DNA of 64,000 nucleotides from Monocercomonoides exilis. Its lineage: Eukaryota; Preaxostyla; Oxymonadida; Polymastigidae. The notes beneath the pieces are model-generated. The model was not told the origin of the DNA and did not search any database. It worked only from the letters and a program-made list of their open reading frames with translations. Below, one piece after another: positions 50,305-62,668 of the stretch. The stretch's first letter is position 1, and each line of letters begins with the position of its first letter. The stretch lies in the NCBI GenBank assembly GCA_001643675.2, contig LSRY02000057.1, positions 460,288 through 524,287 on the forward strand, in the 5' to 3' direction. The translations under genes and the position numbers were made by a program.

Positions 50305-53300
50305 ATGGATAACGAAAAGGAAAAGAAAAAAATGAAAATAATCAACAAATTCAAATCGTTAAATGTTATTTTGATGATTTTCATTGCAGATTCTTTGAAT
50401 ACACATTCTATTTTGTCAACATTCAATGAAGAGAAAAATGAATTAAAAAGAATTGATGAGTTGGTAAACATCAACATTGGGAGCAGGAAAAGCACAATCG
50501 AAGGATCAATCATTTTCTCGAATTCAACATGTGAATTGGAAAACATCAGAATTGTGCAGAAAGGAGATGGAAGTGCTGTCTGCTGTGTTTTCTCATCGGA
50601 TGTTGAAGGCACCAAGATTGAGATTGTTGACAGAAGCAGCCACAATGAACATCCGTTCCTTGTTGAGGATTCTAGCCTTCACTTGATGAATGCCACACTG
50701 ATTGTTGAAAACAAAGAGATCAGTTCGCCTTCTCTTGTTGGCTCTCCGAAAGAGCATGAGAACAGATATTCCAAAAGAACATCATCAACTGGAATGCTGA
50801 TTGTTGAGCAGTCACTGTTTTCATCAATCTCAGTTGCATCCCCGCCATTTCTTTCTTCACCATCACTTGCCGAGGTCAATGTGGGAAATTCCATATTCTG
50901 CAACATTTCTTCTTGCAAGCATCACATCCTTCCCAATTCCTATAGATTTCACAGATTGCAAACACGAGCTGAAAGTTGCTCTTTTGTGTCTGTGCATGAT
51001 GCATTTGATGGAGGTGTATTTGAGTCAGTCAATGCCCCAGGTGCTTCATTCCAATCGTTCAACAACTCATTCATGAACTGTGCCAAAACATCATTTTCTG
51101 GGAACAGCAACATGGAGAGAAAGACTTTTGAAGGTGGATCACACTCATTCTCAAACTGTGAATGGCATAATGTTTCATCAGCGTTGACTCCAGAAAGCTC
51201 AGAGGATTGGGACTTATCAGTTTGTGGAGGTGCCATTGGCATTCATGGAAATTCAGAGACAGTTGTTGTTATTGACAGTTGCATCTTCGACAATTGTATT
51301 TGCTTAAGATATGGTGGAGCAGTAATGATATATCCTGGTTACAATGTTTCTTTGCAGAATTCAAAAGGATTTAACTGTTCCGGAGGATCTGGATCATTTG
51401 GAATGCTTACTGGAATTGCAAATTTAAAAATGGGGAATTCATGTTCAAATAATTGTTCAAATAGCGATTCTGGAGCTTTTCGTTTGCAATCTTTTAATGT
51501 AATCCATTCTGATAATGAATTAACTGTTCCTGTTGTTTGTAATTGTTCATTCACTCTTTCAGATTCAAATCTGACAACATGCGCTTTCATTTGTTTACAC
51601 AATATGTTTCAGCCATATTCCATATCTGAAAGTTTATTTTTAAATGGTTTCACAAAAATATCAGGAGGAGCAATATCTATCTATTGGAGGGATGCATATG
51701 GAACGATTTCAGAAAAGCCATGGTTGTATTTCTGTTTCTTCCACAACAACACAGCAGGAGATGGAAATGGAGATGATGTGTCAATACGAGACTCATTTTC
51801 ATATATGCCAGAGACCACGGTGCTGAGTGTGTCGTCATTCACAACGAAGACAAGTGGAAGCAGTGTGTGGCACTCTCGATTTGGAACAAAGAACGAGTGG
51901 CTGAGTGTGGGGATTCTGAGGAGATATGTGGATGCGGAGGGAAGAGAAGAGGTTGGATGTGGGATATACGAGTGGGATGGGTGCAAGACAGTGGAATATG
52001 CAGTGGATCAGGCAAGCTCAGTTGGGGAGCAGCGGCTGCAGCTGGCGGAGTGCACATTCAGGATCGCAAGAACGGTGGAGGTGGGGAGAAAGACGATTGT
52101 GATGAATGGGTTTGGGGACAGCGGGACGATAGTGAAATCGGAGCTGATGGGAGGGTCATCGGCAATGGTGAGGATCGGGGATGGGGCATTGAGTGCCGCC
52201 TCGATGAAGATACTGCACACATCCAGGGCATCACCATCACCGCGGCTGTTTGAGATGACTTCAGTGTCAGGCACACTCTCGCTGTGTTGCATCACAATCA
52301 GCTCGCAGGATGTGGGAACAGCAGACTTGGTGGTGAGCACATCACCCTTTTTGATATATCAGTCTCAGATGCGAATGGAAAGCACAAGGGTTGAGAACAT
52401 GGTGCTGTCTGTGGTGGTGTTCAGCGAGAAAGAGCCATCTGGAGCTGGAGCATCGAGCTTGGCGAATGTGACGCTGGAGAACATCACGCGCACAGATGGA
52501 GATGGGGCTGCTTTCTCTGTCAGTGTGGGCAGAGAGCGTGAGGTTAGTGTGGAAAACACAACAATGAAGAACTGTGTGTGCACAGGTGGGAACGGAGGAG
52601 GGGTGTTTGTTTCGCTGGGGTCTGGAGGCTATGTGAGGATAGGAGGCAATTTGGAAGTGGGGTTTGATGGGTGCTGTGTCCAGTTGGAAGAGGCAGCGAA
52701 AAGGAAAGGAGGAGGGGTGTATCTTCTGTGCTCGGGAAGTGATTGGGAGTTCAGTGTGAAAAAGTGCACATTCAGGGAGTGCAAGGCCTGGAAAGGGAGG
52801 AACATGTTTGTGGCAGCACCAGACTTGTCGACAGCTGTGAACAGCAGTTCAATCGGATTCAATGCGGAGACCGGGGTAAATAGAGCAGACTTTGATGAGC
52901 TGAGTGGGATGGAGAGCAGCAATGCAGTGCTGATTGTCCCACTGGTTCTGTTTCTGCGGGAGTTCCAGCCACCCGCATATGTGGGTGGGAAGGCAGTGGG
53001 GCAGGACTTCAGGCTGTGTGGATTTGCAGACTACATGTGCAAAACGATCGGAAGCGCTGGGACATATCGGTTCCCGAACTCGAAGCGGATATTGAGGCTG
53101 GCAGAGACATTTGTGTTTGATGAGGAGACGAAGCTGGACAAAGGACCGTATGAGGTGGATGCGAGCAGCAAAAGTGAGGGAGTGAAAGTGGAGGCAGCAG
53201 GACCGAAAGTGCAGGATGCACTGGTGATGAGCAGCGTCACAGCCACATTCACGAACATCAGCTTTGAGCTGGGGGCTTCGATCGGCAGCCGCTCGACATT

Positions 53301-53937
53301 TGTATATTCATCGGCAGGCGATGTGAAATTCATCGACTGTGCGATTGATGGGGCCAGGGGTGGGAGTGGGGTGGAATACGGGTTTGTGAGTGTGAGTGGA
53401 GGGAGCGTGCAGATGCTGAGGGTGAGCTGTGGAGGCGAGAGAGAAGTGACGTTTGGGAGTTATGTGGTGCTTGTGAATGGAAGCGGGGCCTGCACCGTCG
53501 ACCAGATGACGATGAACCAGATGAGAGTTAGCGAGGGCAGAAGTGGAAGCCAAGGGATCATTGAACTGGCAACAAGCAGCCCAACCACAATCCACAACAG
53601 CACTATTGCGAATGTTGTGCTGGGGTCGGGAGGGCTGATCCATTTTGCAGAGGGATCATCGCTGAAGATGAAAAACACATCGTTCATGAGCATTGGCAGG
53701 AGCGGTGGAGGCGGGGCGTGCCTGGAGCTGGATGAATTGTGTGGGAGGAAGCAGAGCGTGTGGATAGAGAACTGCTCATTCAGCGCCTGCAAAGTGGATG
53801 GAGATGGAAGCTGTGGAGGAGGAGTATATGCTATGCTGGATGTCTCGAGTGAGCTTCATGTGTCGTCGACACGGTTTGAAGGATGTCAGGCACCCTCAGA
53901 AGGCGGGACAAACGGGAAAGGAGGGGTTTGCTGTTGA
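50305..53937 (+). pseudogene. Block 1 of the beta-helix gene (1,210 open codons)
   Basis: The longest open block. Residues 1-35 form a basic start plus hydrophobic leader, then about 500 residues with many Asn-glycosylation-like sites (NSSN, NCSN, NNCSNS). Two module heads follow: VDAEGREEVGCGIYEWDGC and VGGKAVGQDFRLCGFADYMC. The block ends after GKGGVCC at TGA 53935-53937; the protein pattern continues one frame over as LLNVLDAGVLFELSATLAF, consistent with loss of one G in the GGGG run near 53925. Confidence 0.7.
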
Positions 53938-56900
53938 ATGTGCTGGATGCAGGTGTGCTGTTTGAGCTGTCAGCAACCCTTGCATTTGAGGCAAACCAAG
54001 CGGAATACGGAGCTGACCTGTTTGTGGCATCTCCTGACCTGAAAGCAAGCGTCACAAAAGAACACATCCTGTTTGCAATTCCGTTGACAGGAAGCACAAG
54101 AGCAGCAATGGGGGTGGATTCGAAGTGGAGCGATCTGACGATTCCGCTGATGTATTATCTGTGTGATGATCCGCCATGCATGCACATGGGGAACGACGGG
54201 CATGATGTGGTTGTGTGTGGGCATGAGCAGTTCCGATGTAAGTGTGTGGACTATGCTGTGAGGAGGGTGATCGGGAAACAGCATGCTCTGGCGTTTGGCG
54301 ACTCGTATCTGTTTGGAGAGAGTGTGTCGCTGAGTGCAAGTGAGGGATACGACTTCTGTGGGACAGCTTCGAAGACACGAATGGAAATGGTTGGGAATGA
54401 ATCGAGCGGGACATGCATGATTGGGATTGACTCATATGTGAGGTTTTATCAGTTCTTGTGTGTCCTTCCAGCAGCACTGCCACTGGTACAATCAAGCATA
54501 TTTTTGGTGAGCGGAGACAGAAGCGAGCTTTGGATCGAAGACTGCTCAGCTGTGTGTGGCTCATCTGCTGGCAGATGCAAGTGTTCGTTTGTGAGTCAGA
54601 GCAGTGGGCGTCTTTCGATCACTGGGTTCAGCATCGAGTCTGTTGAGTTTGAGGGGATTTCGTTCATCAGCTCGAACGGCAATGGGGCGAGCATTCTTGA
54701 CTCGATAAACATGAGCAATGTTCGGATCACAGATGCAGACGGGCTTGTTGTGTACACATCAGAGGGTTCGTTCACAGCTGTGAACATGAGTGTGAAGCAC
54801 TGCAGCAATTCTGGGGGAGGGGTTGTGTGGGATCGGGAAGGAGGGCTGCTGGAAATGAAGAACAGCACATTTGAGGGGATCATGCAGGCAGATGGGAATG
54901 GGAGTGTGGTGAATGGGGTTATTGGGAGCGGAAAGGAGATGAGAATGAGTGATGTTTGGATAGAGGGTTGTGGAACAGCAAAGGGGTGTGGCGGAGGAAT
55001 GAATGTGGTTGTGGAAGGAACAGGGAAGGTGAGGATTGGGGGTGGGGATGATGTGACATATGTTGGGGGATGCAGGGCAGGTGGAGAAGGGCGTGTTGGA
55101 GGCTATGGAGGGGGGCTTTTGTTGCGATGTGAGGAAGGGGGAAGAGATTTTGGGATTATTGGGGTGACATTTGGGGTGGATGGCTCTGCAAACGATGCTA
55201 CGCATGGCGGGAGCAATGTGATGGTGGAGTGCAAGAATCTGCCGGAAGTGGTGAATGAGGTTTCATTTAGTTTCTCATTTGTGAAAGATGTTGAGGACAA
55301 TCCGAATTTGAGCGAGCTGATGGGGATCGAGAACGGAAGGGTTTCAGAGCTGATCCCTATTGTGCCTTTCTTTCGGGAAAAGCCGAGTGTGGGGTATGTG
55401 CATGGGGAAAATGGCGGGATGGACTATCCGAGCTGCGGGTATTCCGACTTTCCATGCTCTTCAGTGCCGTATGCAGGAGCAGCGGTGTTTGGGGCAAGAT
55501 CAGCAGCGGCATTGCGGCTGATGAGCACTTTCACGATTCACAAAGAAATGATACTGTATATGCAGCCAATGGTCATTGACGGAGAAGTGGAAATGGAACG
55601 TATTGTGATGAGAGAAGAAAGCGATGGAGAAGAAGGAGAAGTTGGAGGAGGAGCGAAAGAATGCTTGGTTGAGACGAAGGAGAAAATCACATTTCGCTCT
55701 CTGATGTTTTGTGCTTGGTCGTTTGAGGGATCAGCCCGAACATGTCTGTTCATGTGCAGCGATGGTGTTCTGAGATTTGAAGGATGCTCATTTTGTACAG
55801 AGGCAGGAGCATCGAATATGTGTGTGGAATGTTTGAAGGGGAAAGGAGGTAAAATGGAGCTTGTGAAGTGCAGATTTGAAGAAGTGACAATGAGAGGATG
55901 TGGGCTAATTGTTACTGATGGGAGCGAAGTGGAAGTGGAACTTGATGAGGCGACGATACGAAACACGGGGAGAGAAGATGAAGGGAGTGTGTTGGAAATG
56001 AGAAGAGGAAAGATTGTGAGCATTAGAAACACGACAATAAAGGAGACGAATTTTGGGAATGGGAACGAGATTGACATTGGAGAGGATGTGGGGTTGGAGA
56101 TGAGGAACAGCACATTGTGCGAGGTGAGAAGATATGAAGGGAATGGAGGAGTGATGAGTGGGAAAGTGGGGAGTATGAGAGCGTGGGAGATTGAGGACTG
56201 TGTGTTTGAGAGGTGTGAGTGCGAAGCAGATTACACATTTGGAGGAGGGATAATGGTGAGTGTGGGGGATGGGGGGAAGTTCGTGTTTGAGCACAACAAA
56301 GTGGACAGATGTGGGGTGCCGTCGGACAGCGGAAAGGGGGGAGGGGTGCATGTGGTGTTTGGAAACAACAAAGATAGAGTATTCGATGAAGATGAACGAG
56401 TTCACAAACAATGTTGCAGAAAAGGGGGAGGATGTGTTTTTGGTGTGCGACTCGCCTTGGCTGGTGATTCTGCCAGCACTGTGGTATGGATCTGCAACGA
56501 ACGAAACAGCACAGAAGAAGATGTGGGTGGCGGAGCTGACAGAGGCGGGAAAGGAAGACTCGATCATTAATTACCTGTTCCCATCGCTGAGTTCATACAT
56601 GTTTGTGAGTGGCACAGGGAATGCCGGGGAGAACTGCGGGCTGAGAGAAAACCCGTGTGTGTCTGTGGATGTGGGGTTTGAGCGGCTGAAGGATGTTCAT
56701 GTGATCATGGAGTTGGATGGAGCAGCAAGTGTGGAGAGAGTGATCAACAGGGAGGGAAAGTCGCTGACAATACAAGGGAATGGGGAGAAACAGGAAGTGA
56801 GTGTGGAAGAGAGCGGAAAGTTTGAGCTTGTGCAAGGGGAAGCACTGACATACATGACATTCTCATTTCTTCTGTTTGTGCTCCCCGATGCCTATTCTGG

Positions 56901-59900
56901 AGCATCTGAAGAACAGTCAGTTGTGGAAGTCGGTGTTGGGCAGTGCTCATTTGCCGATTGCGCATTTGTGTGCACAGAAAGTGGGACAAACAGCTGTGGG
57001 AGATGGATTGTGATTGGGAAAGGTGGGGTTGTTCGGATGGACAGGACAGAAATCAGTGGGGTTGAATTTGTTGGAGGAGGGGTTGCTGCATGCAGGGGCT
57101 GTTGTGTGACTTTTGAGAACAGCAGCATTAACAGTGCGGACACAGACGGAAAAGGGATGATTGACGGAAGAGCGGGATCTGATGTTGTGTTGAAAAACAC
57201 AACCGCAAGGGGATGCAGGACGAATGCAGGTGCACTGATCACATCGAAAGAGGGATCGCGCCTGAGGATATGTGAGCGCTGTGTTTTTGAAGAGATCAGG
57301 ACACAGAGCAGCAGGGGTGGATGCGTGGAGAGCGAAATGGAGGGAGAGGATGCATTTTCAGTGGAGCTGTCATGGATGACGAAGTGTGAGACGGAGAAAG
57401 AAAGCGGGAGAGGAGGAGGGATATTCATGGGATTGGGGGATGGATGCGCTGGAAACTATCTGCTGTCTGGAATGAAGTTCAAAGGCAACGAGGCACATGA
57501 AGGGAATGATTTATTTATCATGTGTCAAGTGCTGAATGAGAGTGTGAGAGCTGCTCGACTGGCCTTTGAGTATGACGGGGATGATGGGGTTGGAGTTGAT
57601 ATGAAGGGGGGTGGACAGAGAGTATTTTGGAGAGTGTGTGGATCTTCGGCTGTTTGTTGTTGAAAGGAAGGCCGGGGAAGTGTATGTGTCTGCAGAAGGG
57701 TATGATACAGCAGGGTGCGGAAGCGAGGCATATGCGTGCAGCACAATTTGGAGCGGGATAGGGCATGTTGACAGAAGCGGGATTGCGGGGGAGGGGAGAT
57801 TGTGGGTGAAGGACAAAGGAGAAATCATGGATTTCTTCGCATTTTCTAGTGCACTGAGAATTGAAGGGCTGGGGAAGGAAGGAGATGAAATACCGCAAAA
57901 GGTTATCCGATTTGCAGAGACTATCAGAGGAAGTGTCGCTATGTCTGTTCTGGCATCGAAGGCATCGCTGATGCTCCAATCATTGAGGATGGAAACGCCA
58001 TCGGCGTTTGAGCCGATGGTGAAATCAATTGTGACATCGAGTGGGATTCTTCAGCTGAATAACTGCACATTTGCCATGGAGTCTGGGGCTGTTGTTGAGT
58101 ATTCGCTAATTGTCACAACAAATGGGACATGCTCGATGAGAGGGTGCACTCTGCAAGACTGCATGTTTGGTGTGACTCCATTTTTGATATCATCTTCTGT
58201 GCTGCTTGAAAGCAACAACTTCTCATTCATCAAGAACACAGCAGGTGCTGAAGGAGGTGTTGCAAAAGTGGAGCTGAGTGAAGAAGATGAGCTTGTAACC
58301 AGATCAACAAATGCATCATTCTGTTTAATCAATGCAGAGAGAGGGAAAGGAGGGTTCCTGTATGTGAATAGCCAAAAGTGCACGAGCGAGAATGGACTTG
58401 TCTTCGAAAGTGATGTTGTGTTTGGAGGTAATGTGGCCTGGATGGGGAAGAATGCATTTATCTTGGCAGCAGATCTGAACAGCACAGTGAGAGGAGAAAC
58501 ATACAGGTTTGATTATTCGACAATGAAAGATGACAGAACGCTGTTTGTGGGGAGCGATGGAGTCCACACAAATATCGATCTGTTTGTGTTTCTTGTTTCG
58601 TACACTTCGAGTGAGGTTTATGTGTCCAACGAAGGGTTTGATGTTGCTCGGTGCGGGAGCAAGAAAGAGCCATGCAGAACACTGTGGAAAGGCATCAGCC
58701 AGGTGAAGGAAGGCGAGGAGCGAAGGCGTTGCGAATAGCAGGGTCGACGCCGATACGAGACGCCTTCGACGGAACCAGATATGAGATCGAAAATGCAGAA
58801 GCTGGGGAGAGGCAAGCGGCAAGGCGGTTTTGCGCTTGGAGAAGGCATATGAAGGGCCACTGGAGTATTTCATCTGCAACAGTGTATCGCTCTCATTGAG
58901 GGAGATCAAGGTGCTGATGACAGCAGGGTTTGAGAGCACAGCAAGGGCAGTTATTTCTAACAAGGGTGGGGAGCTATGGATTAAAGAATGCGCGTTTCAC
59001 TCAGAAGCACAGTTGAACAACGGGTTTGAGTGCGTGTTTGTTGATGTCAATGCCGGTGTGCTTGGTGTGAATGGCTTGTCGATGGACTCGAGTTGTGTGG
59101 GCAAAAGTGTTTTGCAGGTTGAGGAGGTGGGTGCCGAGTGCAACTTATCGAACATGCACATTTCATCGCTAAACGAAACAGGAGGATGTGTGATATCTGT
59201 GGGGAATGTTGTACCCAGCACAGCACAAACGATGGGAATGCAGCGAGCAGCATGGACATGGAGAACTGTTCGTTTGAGGGGGATGAAAAGAAGCGACAAT
59301 GAAGCGAGTGTGCTTGTGTCGAAAAGCGAGAAGGGGATCACAGTGAGGATAAGAGACTGCTTGCTTGTGGATGGCAAAGCAGAGACAAGCGACAAGGGAG
59401 GGGGGATGCTGTTTGGACTGCACAAAGCAGGAAGGCTTAGCATGGTGAAGACAACGATGAGTCGGTGCAGCTGCGAGAGCAACAGCGGGAAAGGCGGAGG
59501 GGTGTATCTGGAGAGCAAAGAAAGAGGGGCGCTGAGCTTTGTGTTTGAGAAGGTGAGCTTCAGCGCAAACACAGCAGGGGTGGGGAACGACATATTTGTC
59601 GAGTGCTACAACATCTCGTGCCAGATCAACGAGACTCAGTTCCGCTTCGATCTTCGGGAAGAGAGCTATGCTCGGCTGAATGCGATATATGGGTCGGATG
59701 CCACAGAACACACAGGAAGCACGAATCTGATAGACTTCATCACAATCCACCAGAGCGACACAATCATCGTGTCAGGCAATAGTGGAGTGGATGAACGGCA
59801 GTGTGGCACACGCTCTCTGCCGTGCCAGTCCATAGATTATGGACTGGCGCATCTGACTGCGGACTTCATCAGTCAGATGTTTGTTGATGGGGAGAGTGCG

Positions 59901-61322
59901 ATCAAGGGGGAAGTGGAACTGGACGAGATGAGCCTGAGCTCAAGAAGCCGCGATCTGTGCAATGTTGAAGTGGAGTCGAGGATCGAATGCACAAGGGCGA
60001 GTGTGATATCGACATCCAACACAGTGACTATTTCGAGAGTGAGGTTTGTATTTGATATGGAATTTGCATCTTCTCACGTTGCACTGGTTGAGCCAGACAG
60101 CGGATTGGTGGAAATGGTCAACTGCTCGTTCAGCTCGAAGCACACAGAACCTGCTGAAGCTCGTTTGCAAGCACAAATACCGTTTCACATCATTCAAATT
60201 GCCTCGGGGAGATGTGTTCTAGATGGATGCTGCGTGGCAGACGTTGCGCTTTCTGTGGCTGCAATATGCATTGCATCACCTATCCAATTTGTTGTTTCTT
60301 CTTGCGTGTTCTGCGACTTGGCAACCAGCGATCCGCTCATTGATGTCACAGGAAGTGGAGAAATTTCTGCGAATCATCTGGAATTGGCGAATGTCACCGT
60401 CTCAAAAAGAGGACTTTCTTTGCTGTCGTGCTCAGGCGTGAGAAGAAAAATGAAACTTAACAATTGCTCGATCAAAAATTCAGCACAAGACAATTCAAGA
60501 GGGATGCTCATCACATTGGGCAACTGCTCTGACGCAGTGATGGACAGTTGCCTCTTGGATGGGAATTCAAGCGAATGCGATACAAAAGAATCACAAAGAA
60601 GGTTATCCAACAAAGTGTTTAATGAAGCGGAAAATGAAACATGCAGATGGAATGGTTCAATTGTTGATTTTTCTAGTAGTTCCGTGATGATGAAAGACAC
60701 AACAATCTGCAACTCCTCAAAGGGAGGGATAACTGTGAGTGGAGGAAGTGTTGGAATTGAAATGGGGTTATTTGAGAATAACAACCCTTCAATAGCAAAT
60801 TACCCATCATTGAGAAGAAATATCATCTGTTCAGATTCAGGAACATTTAATGTGATGAGTCTGAAAGGAGGAGATGGATGGAAGGATAATACCTCACTTT
60901 GGATGTTGAATGATGGGTGCAGCTTTGAAGGGATTATTTCTGAAAGGGCATCACCATTTTTCATTCCTGTGTTGGAGAGTGTTGAAGCAAATGAGAAAGG
61001 CAGAAATGGAGGTTGTGTTCAAAGGGAAGCTTCTTCTCCCATGCAACTTGTCATTCATGATTGTGAAGCAGATTGGAGAAGAAAAGCAGATTGAGAAATA
61101 TGGGTTTAATGAGAGTGGATATGTGTCAGAGACAGAGGTTAAAGGGAGGGGTGAAACGGGAAACAATTAGCGAGGCAGGAGATGAGGCAGAGGTGAGTGT
61201 GTGCATTCTGTTTGGGGACGGAAATAATCCATCGTCCACTGATTCTTTCATTCTGAAGAACAGAAGTGAGCCTAAAGCTAATGGGGATGAAAGGATTGTT
61301 GAAGGAGGAAAGAAGGAAATCG

Positions 61323-61391
61323 TATTGGTTGTTGATTGTTTGCATTGCGATTGTTGTAATACTGTTTGTGGTCATTATTGTTCTGGCTATT
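61323..61391 (+). other. Membrane-spanning segment of the beta-helix protein
   Basis: In the frame that fits both sides, about 23 residues read YWLLIVCIAIVVILFVVII and on to VLAI, followed at once by the basic stop-transfer RWRKEK and an acidic stretch EADDLRDCE. This places the beta-helix outside and the kinase-like part inside. An adjacent frame over the same bases is Cys-rich and not natural. Confidence 0.75.
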
Positions 61392-61561
61392 CGGTGGAGG
61401 AAGGAAAAGAATGAAGCAGATGATCTGAGAGATTGTGAATGATAATATCAAAAGGATCCGAAGGCATTTGAGATGGTGACGATGGAGATGTCACCTGAGG
61501 AGCAGTGGAGGAGAGCAGAGAGGGATGCAGAGAAAAGAATGAGGAAAGGATGAAGAAGAGA

Positions 61562-62668
61562 ATATATGACACGAATCTGCAACATTCAGAGTCATCTGAA
61601 CATCTTCTATCTGAGAGTGGCTCAACAGAATACATTTTGGGAAGAGATTCAGATAAGATCCCTCAATGGATGTTGGAGAAAGATGAAGAAGAAGAGATAA
61701 GGAAGAGAACGCCATCACCTTCCATTTCATCCACTTCAACCACATCAACAACTGATTCAGATTCCACGTTTGTTCGAGGAGAGGATTTGTGTCCGACAAC
61801 CTCATCGATGTCAAACTTGGTGGATGCAATGGCCTGTTCATCACCTCATGAGAAGTTGATAGTGGATTTGAGGATTCCCTGTTTATGTTGTTGCACGGGA
61901 AAAATGAGAAGAAGGAGATGGCAATTGACACTCTTCAAGAGAGAGAAATGGCAGCTCAAATCCTGTTCTGGGTGGCAAATGGAGCGCTCCATTCATTTGA
62001 TGAAATGGAAAACCCTCTTCAGTCGCTGGGCAGTCTGAGTCCGCACATTGTGCTGTTCTCCGAGCACATGGTCATCTGCATCACCATGCACTCAGATTGT
62101 TCATCAGGCTCAGACACTTCGTCCTCCATATCTTCAGCAACAGTTGTGACATCAGCAAGTGATGTTGAAAGTGATTCTCTGCCCTCATCTGCCTTTGAGG
62201 ATGACGAAGACAACAAGAAAAGTGTTTGAGGTGGAAGGCACCAGAGCTGCTGAATGGAACAAAGAAACATGCGACGAAGAAGACGGTGGTGTTCTCGATA
62301 GGGATGATGCTGTGGGAGTGTTTGACACTGCAGATTCCGTTTGGGGAGTATGAGGCTGAGACGGCTGGAGAGAAGATAAAAAGAATGGGGAGAGGCCAGG
62401 AATGGAGAGCATACGTGGATCAGAGATGTGCGAAGCGGTGGAAAACGGGTTGGATGGAAATCCAGAAAGGAGAGCATCGTTGATGCAGGTGAAGCGATAT
62501 CTGGTTGGGCGCTTGCCATCGGGGTACACGATGGCGACAGTGTCGGATGCAATTGCATATTGCGAAGGGTCGGAGGAATGCGGGTCAGAATACATTGAGC
62601 GGAGCGGGGTTGTGAAGCTGGGTTCTGGATCTGAAAGCGAAACACAAACAAGAGGGAGCAGTGGATGA
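61562..62668 (+). pseudogene. Degenerate protein-kinase tail (pseudokinase) of the beta-helix protein
   Basis: A juxtamembrane Ser/Thr/Asp-rich linker is followed by kinase-like parts in changing frames: AAQILFWVANGALHSF, PHIVLFSEHMVICI, then an acidic insert, RWKAPELLNG (the APE motif and P+1 loop), TVVFSIGMMLWECLTLQIPFG (helix F region) and RLPSGYTMATVSDAIAYC near the end. No HRD, DFG or Gly-rich loop is seen, so catalysis is not expected even before the frame breaks. The tail ends at TGA 62668. Confidence 0.7.

Larger units (their letters stand above)
50305..62668 (+). pseudogene. Giant modular beta-helix surface protein with membrane span and pseudokinase tail, frame-broken
   Basis: Start ATG at 50305 (or 50332), followed by a hydrophobic leader SLNVILMIFIADSL; final TGA at 62668. 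Gly/Ser/Asn-rich strands with repeated NxTxxN, GGG and Cys patterns look like a pectin-lyase-type beta-helix. Eight module heads of the form YV..EG.D...CG....PC.T...G occur near 51929, 52978, 54207, 55396, 56601, 57680, 58618 and 59766. After 61.1 kb come a membrane span and a cytoplasmic kinase-like part. Reading is split over frames at about 53925, 56385, 57610, 58715, 58825, 61010, 61150, 61305, 61430, 61875, 62228 and 62385. None fits a GT-AG intron that restores the frame. Large beta-helix/kinase proteins are known in oxymonads; the role is probably cell-surface adhesion or recognition. I infer a recent pseudogene, as blocks of 600-1,200 codons remain open. Confidence 0.72.

Noticed and set aside
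53925-53975. A 27-nt intron GTTTGC...CAG repairing the first frame break of the beta-helix gene
   Set aside because: Removing it does not bring the two blocks into one frame, and it is shorter than any other intron here.
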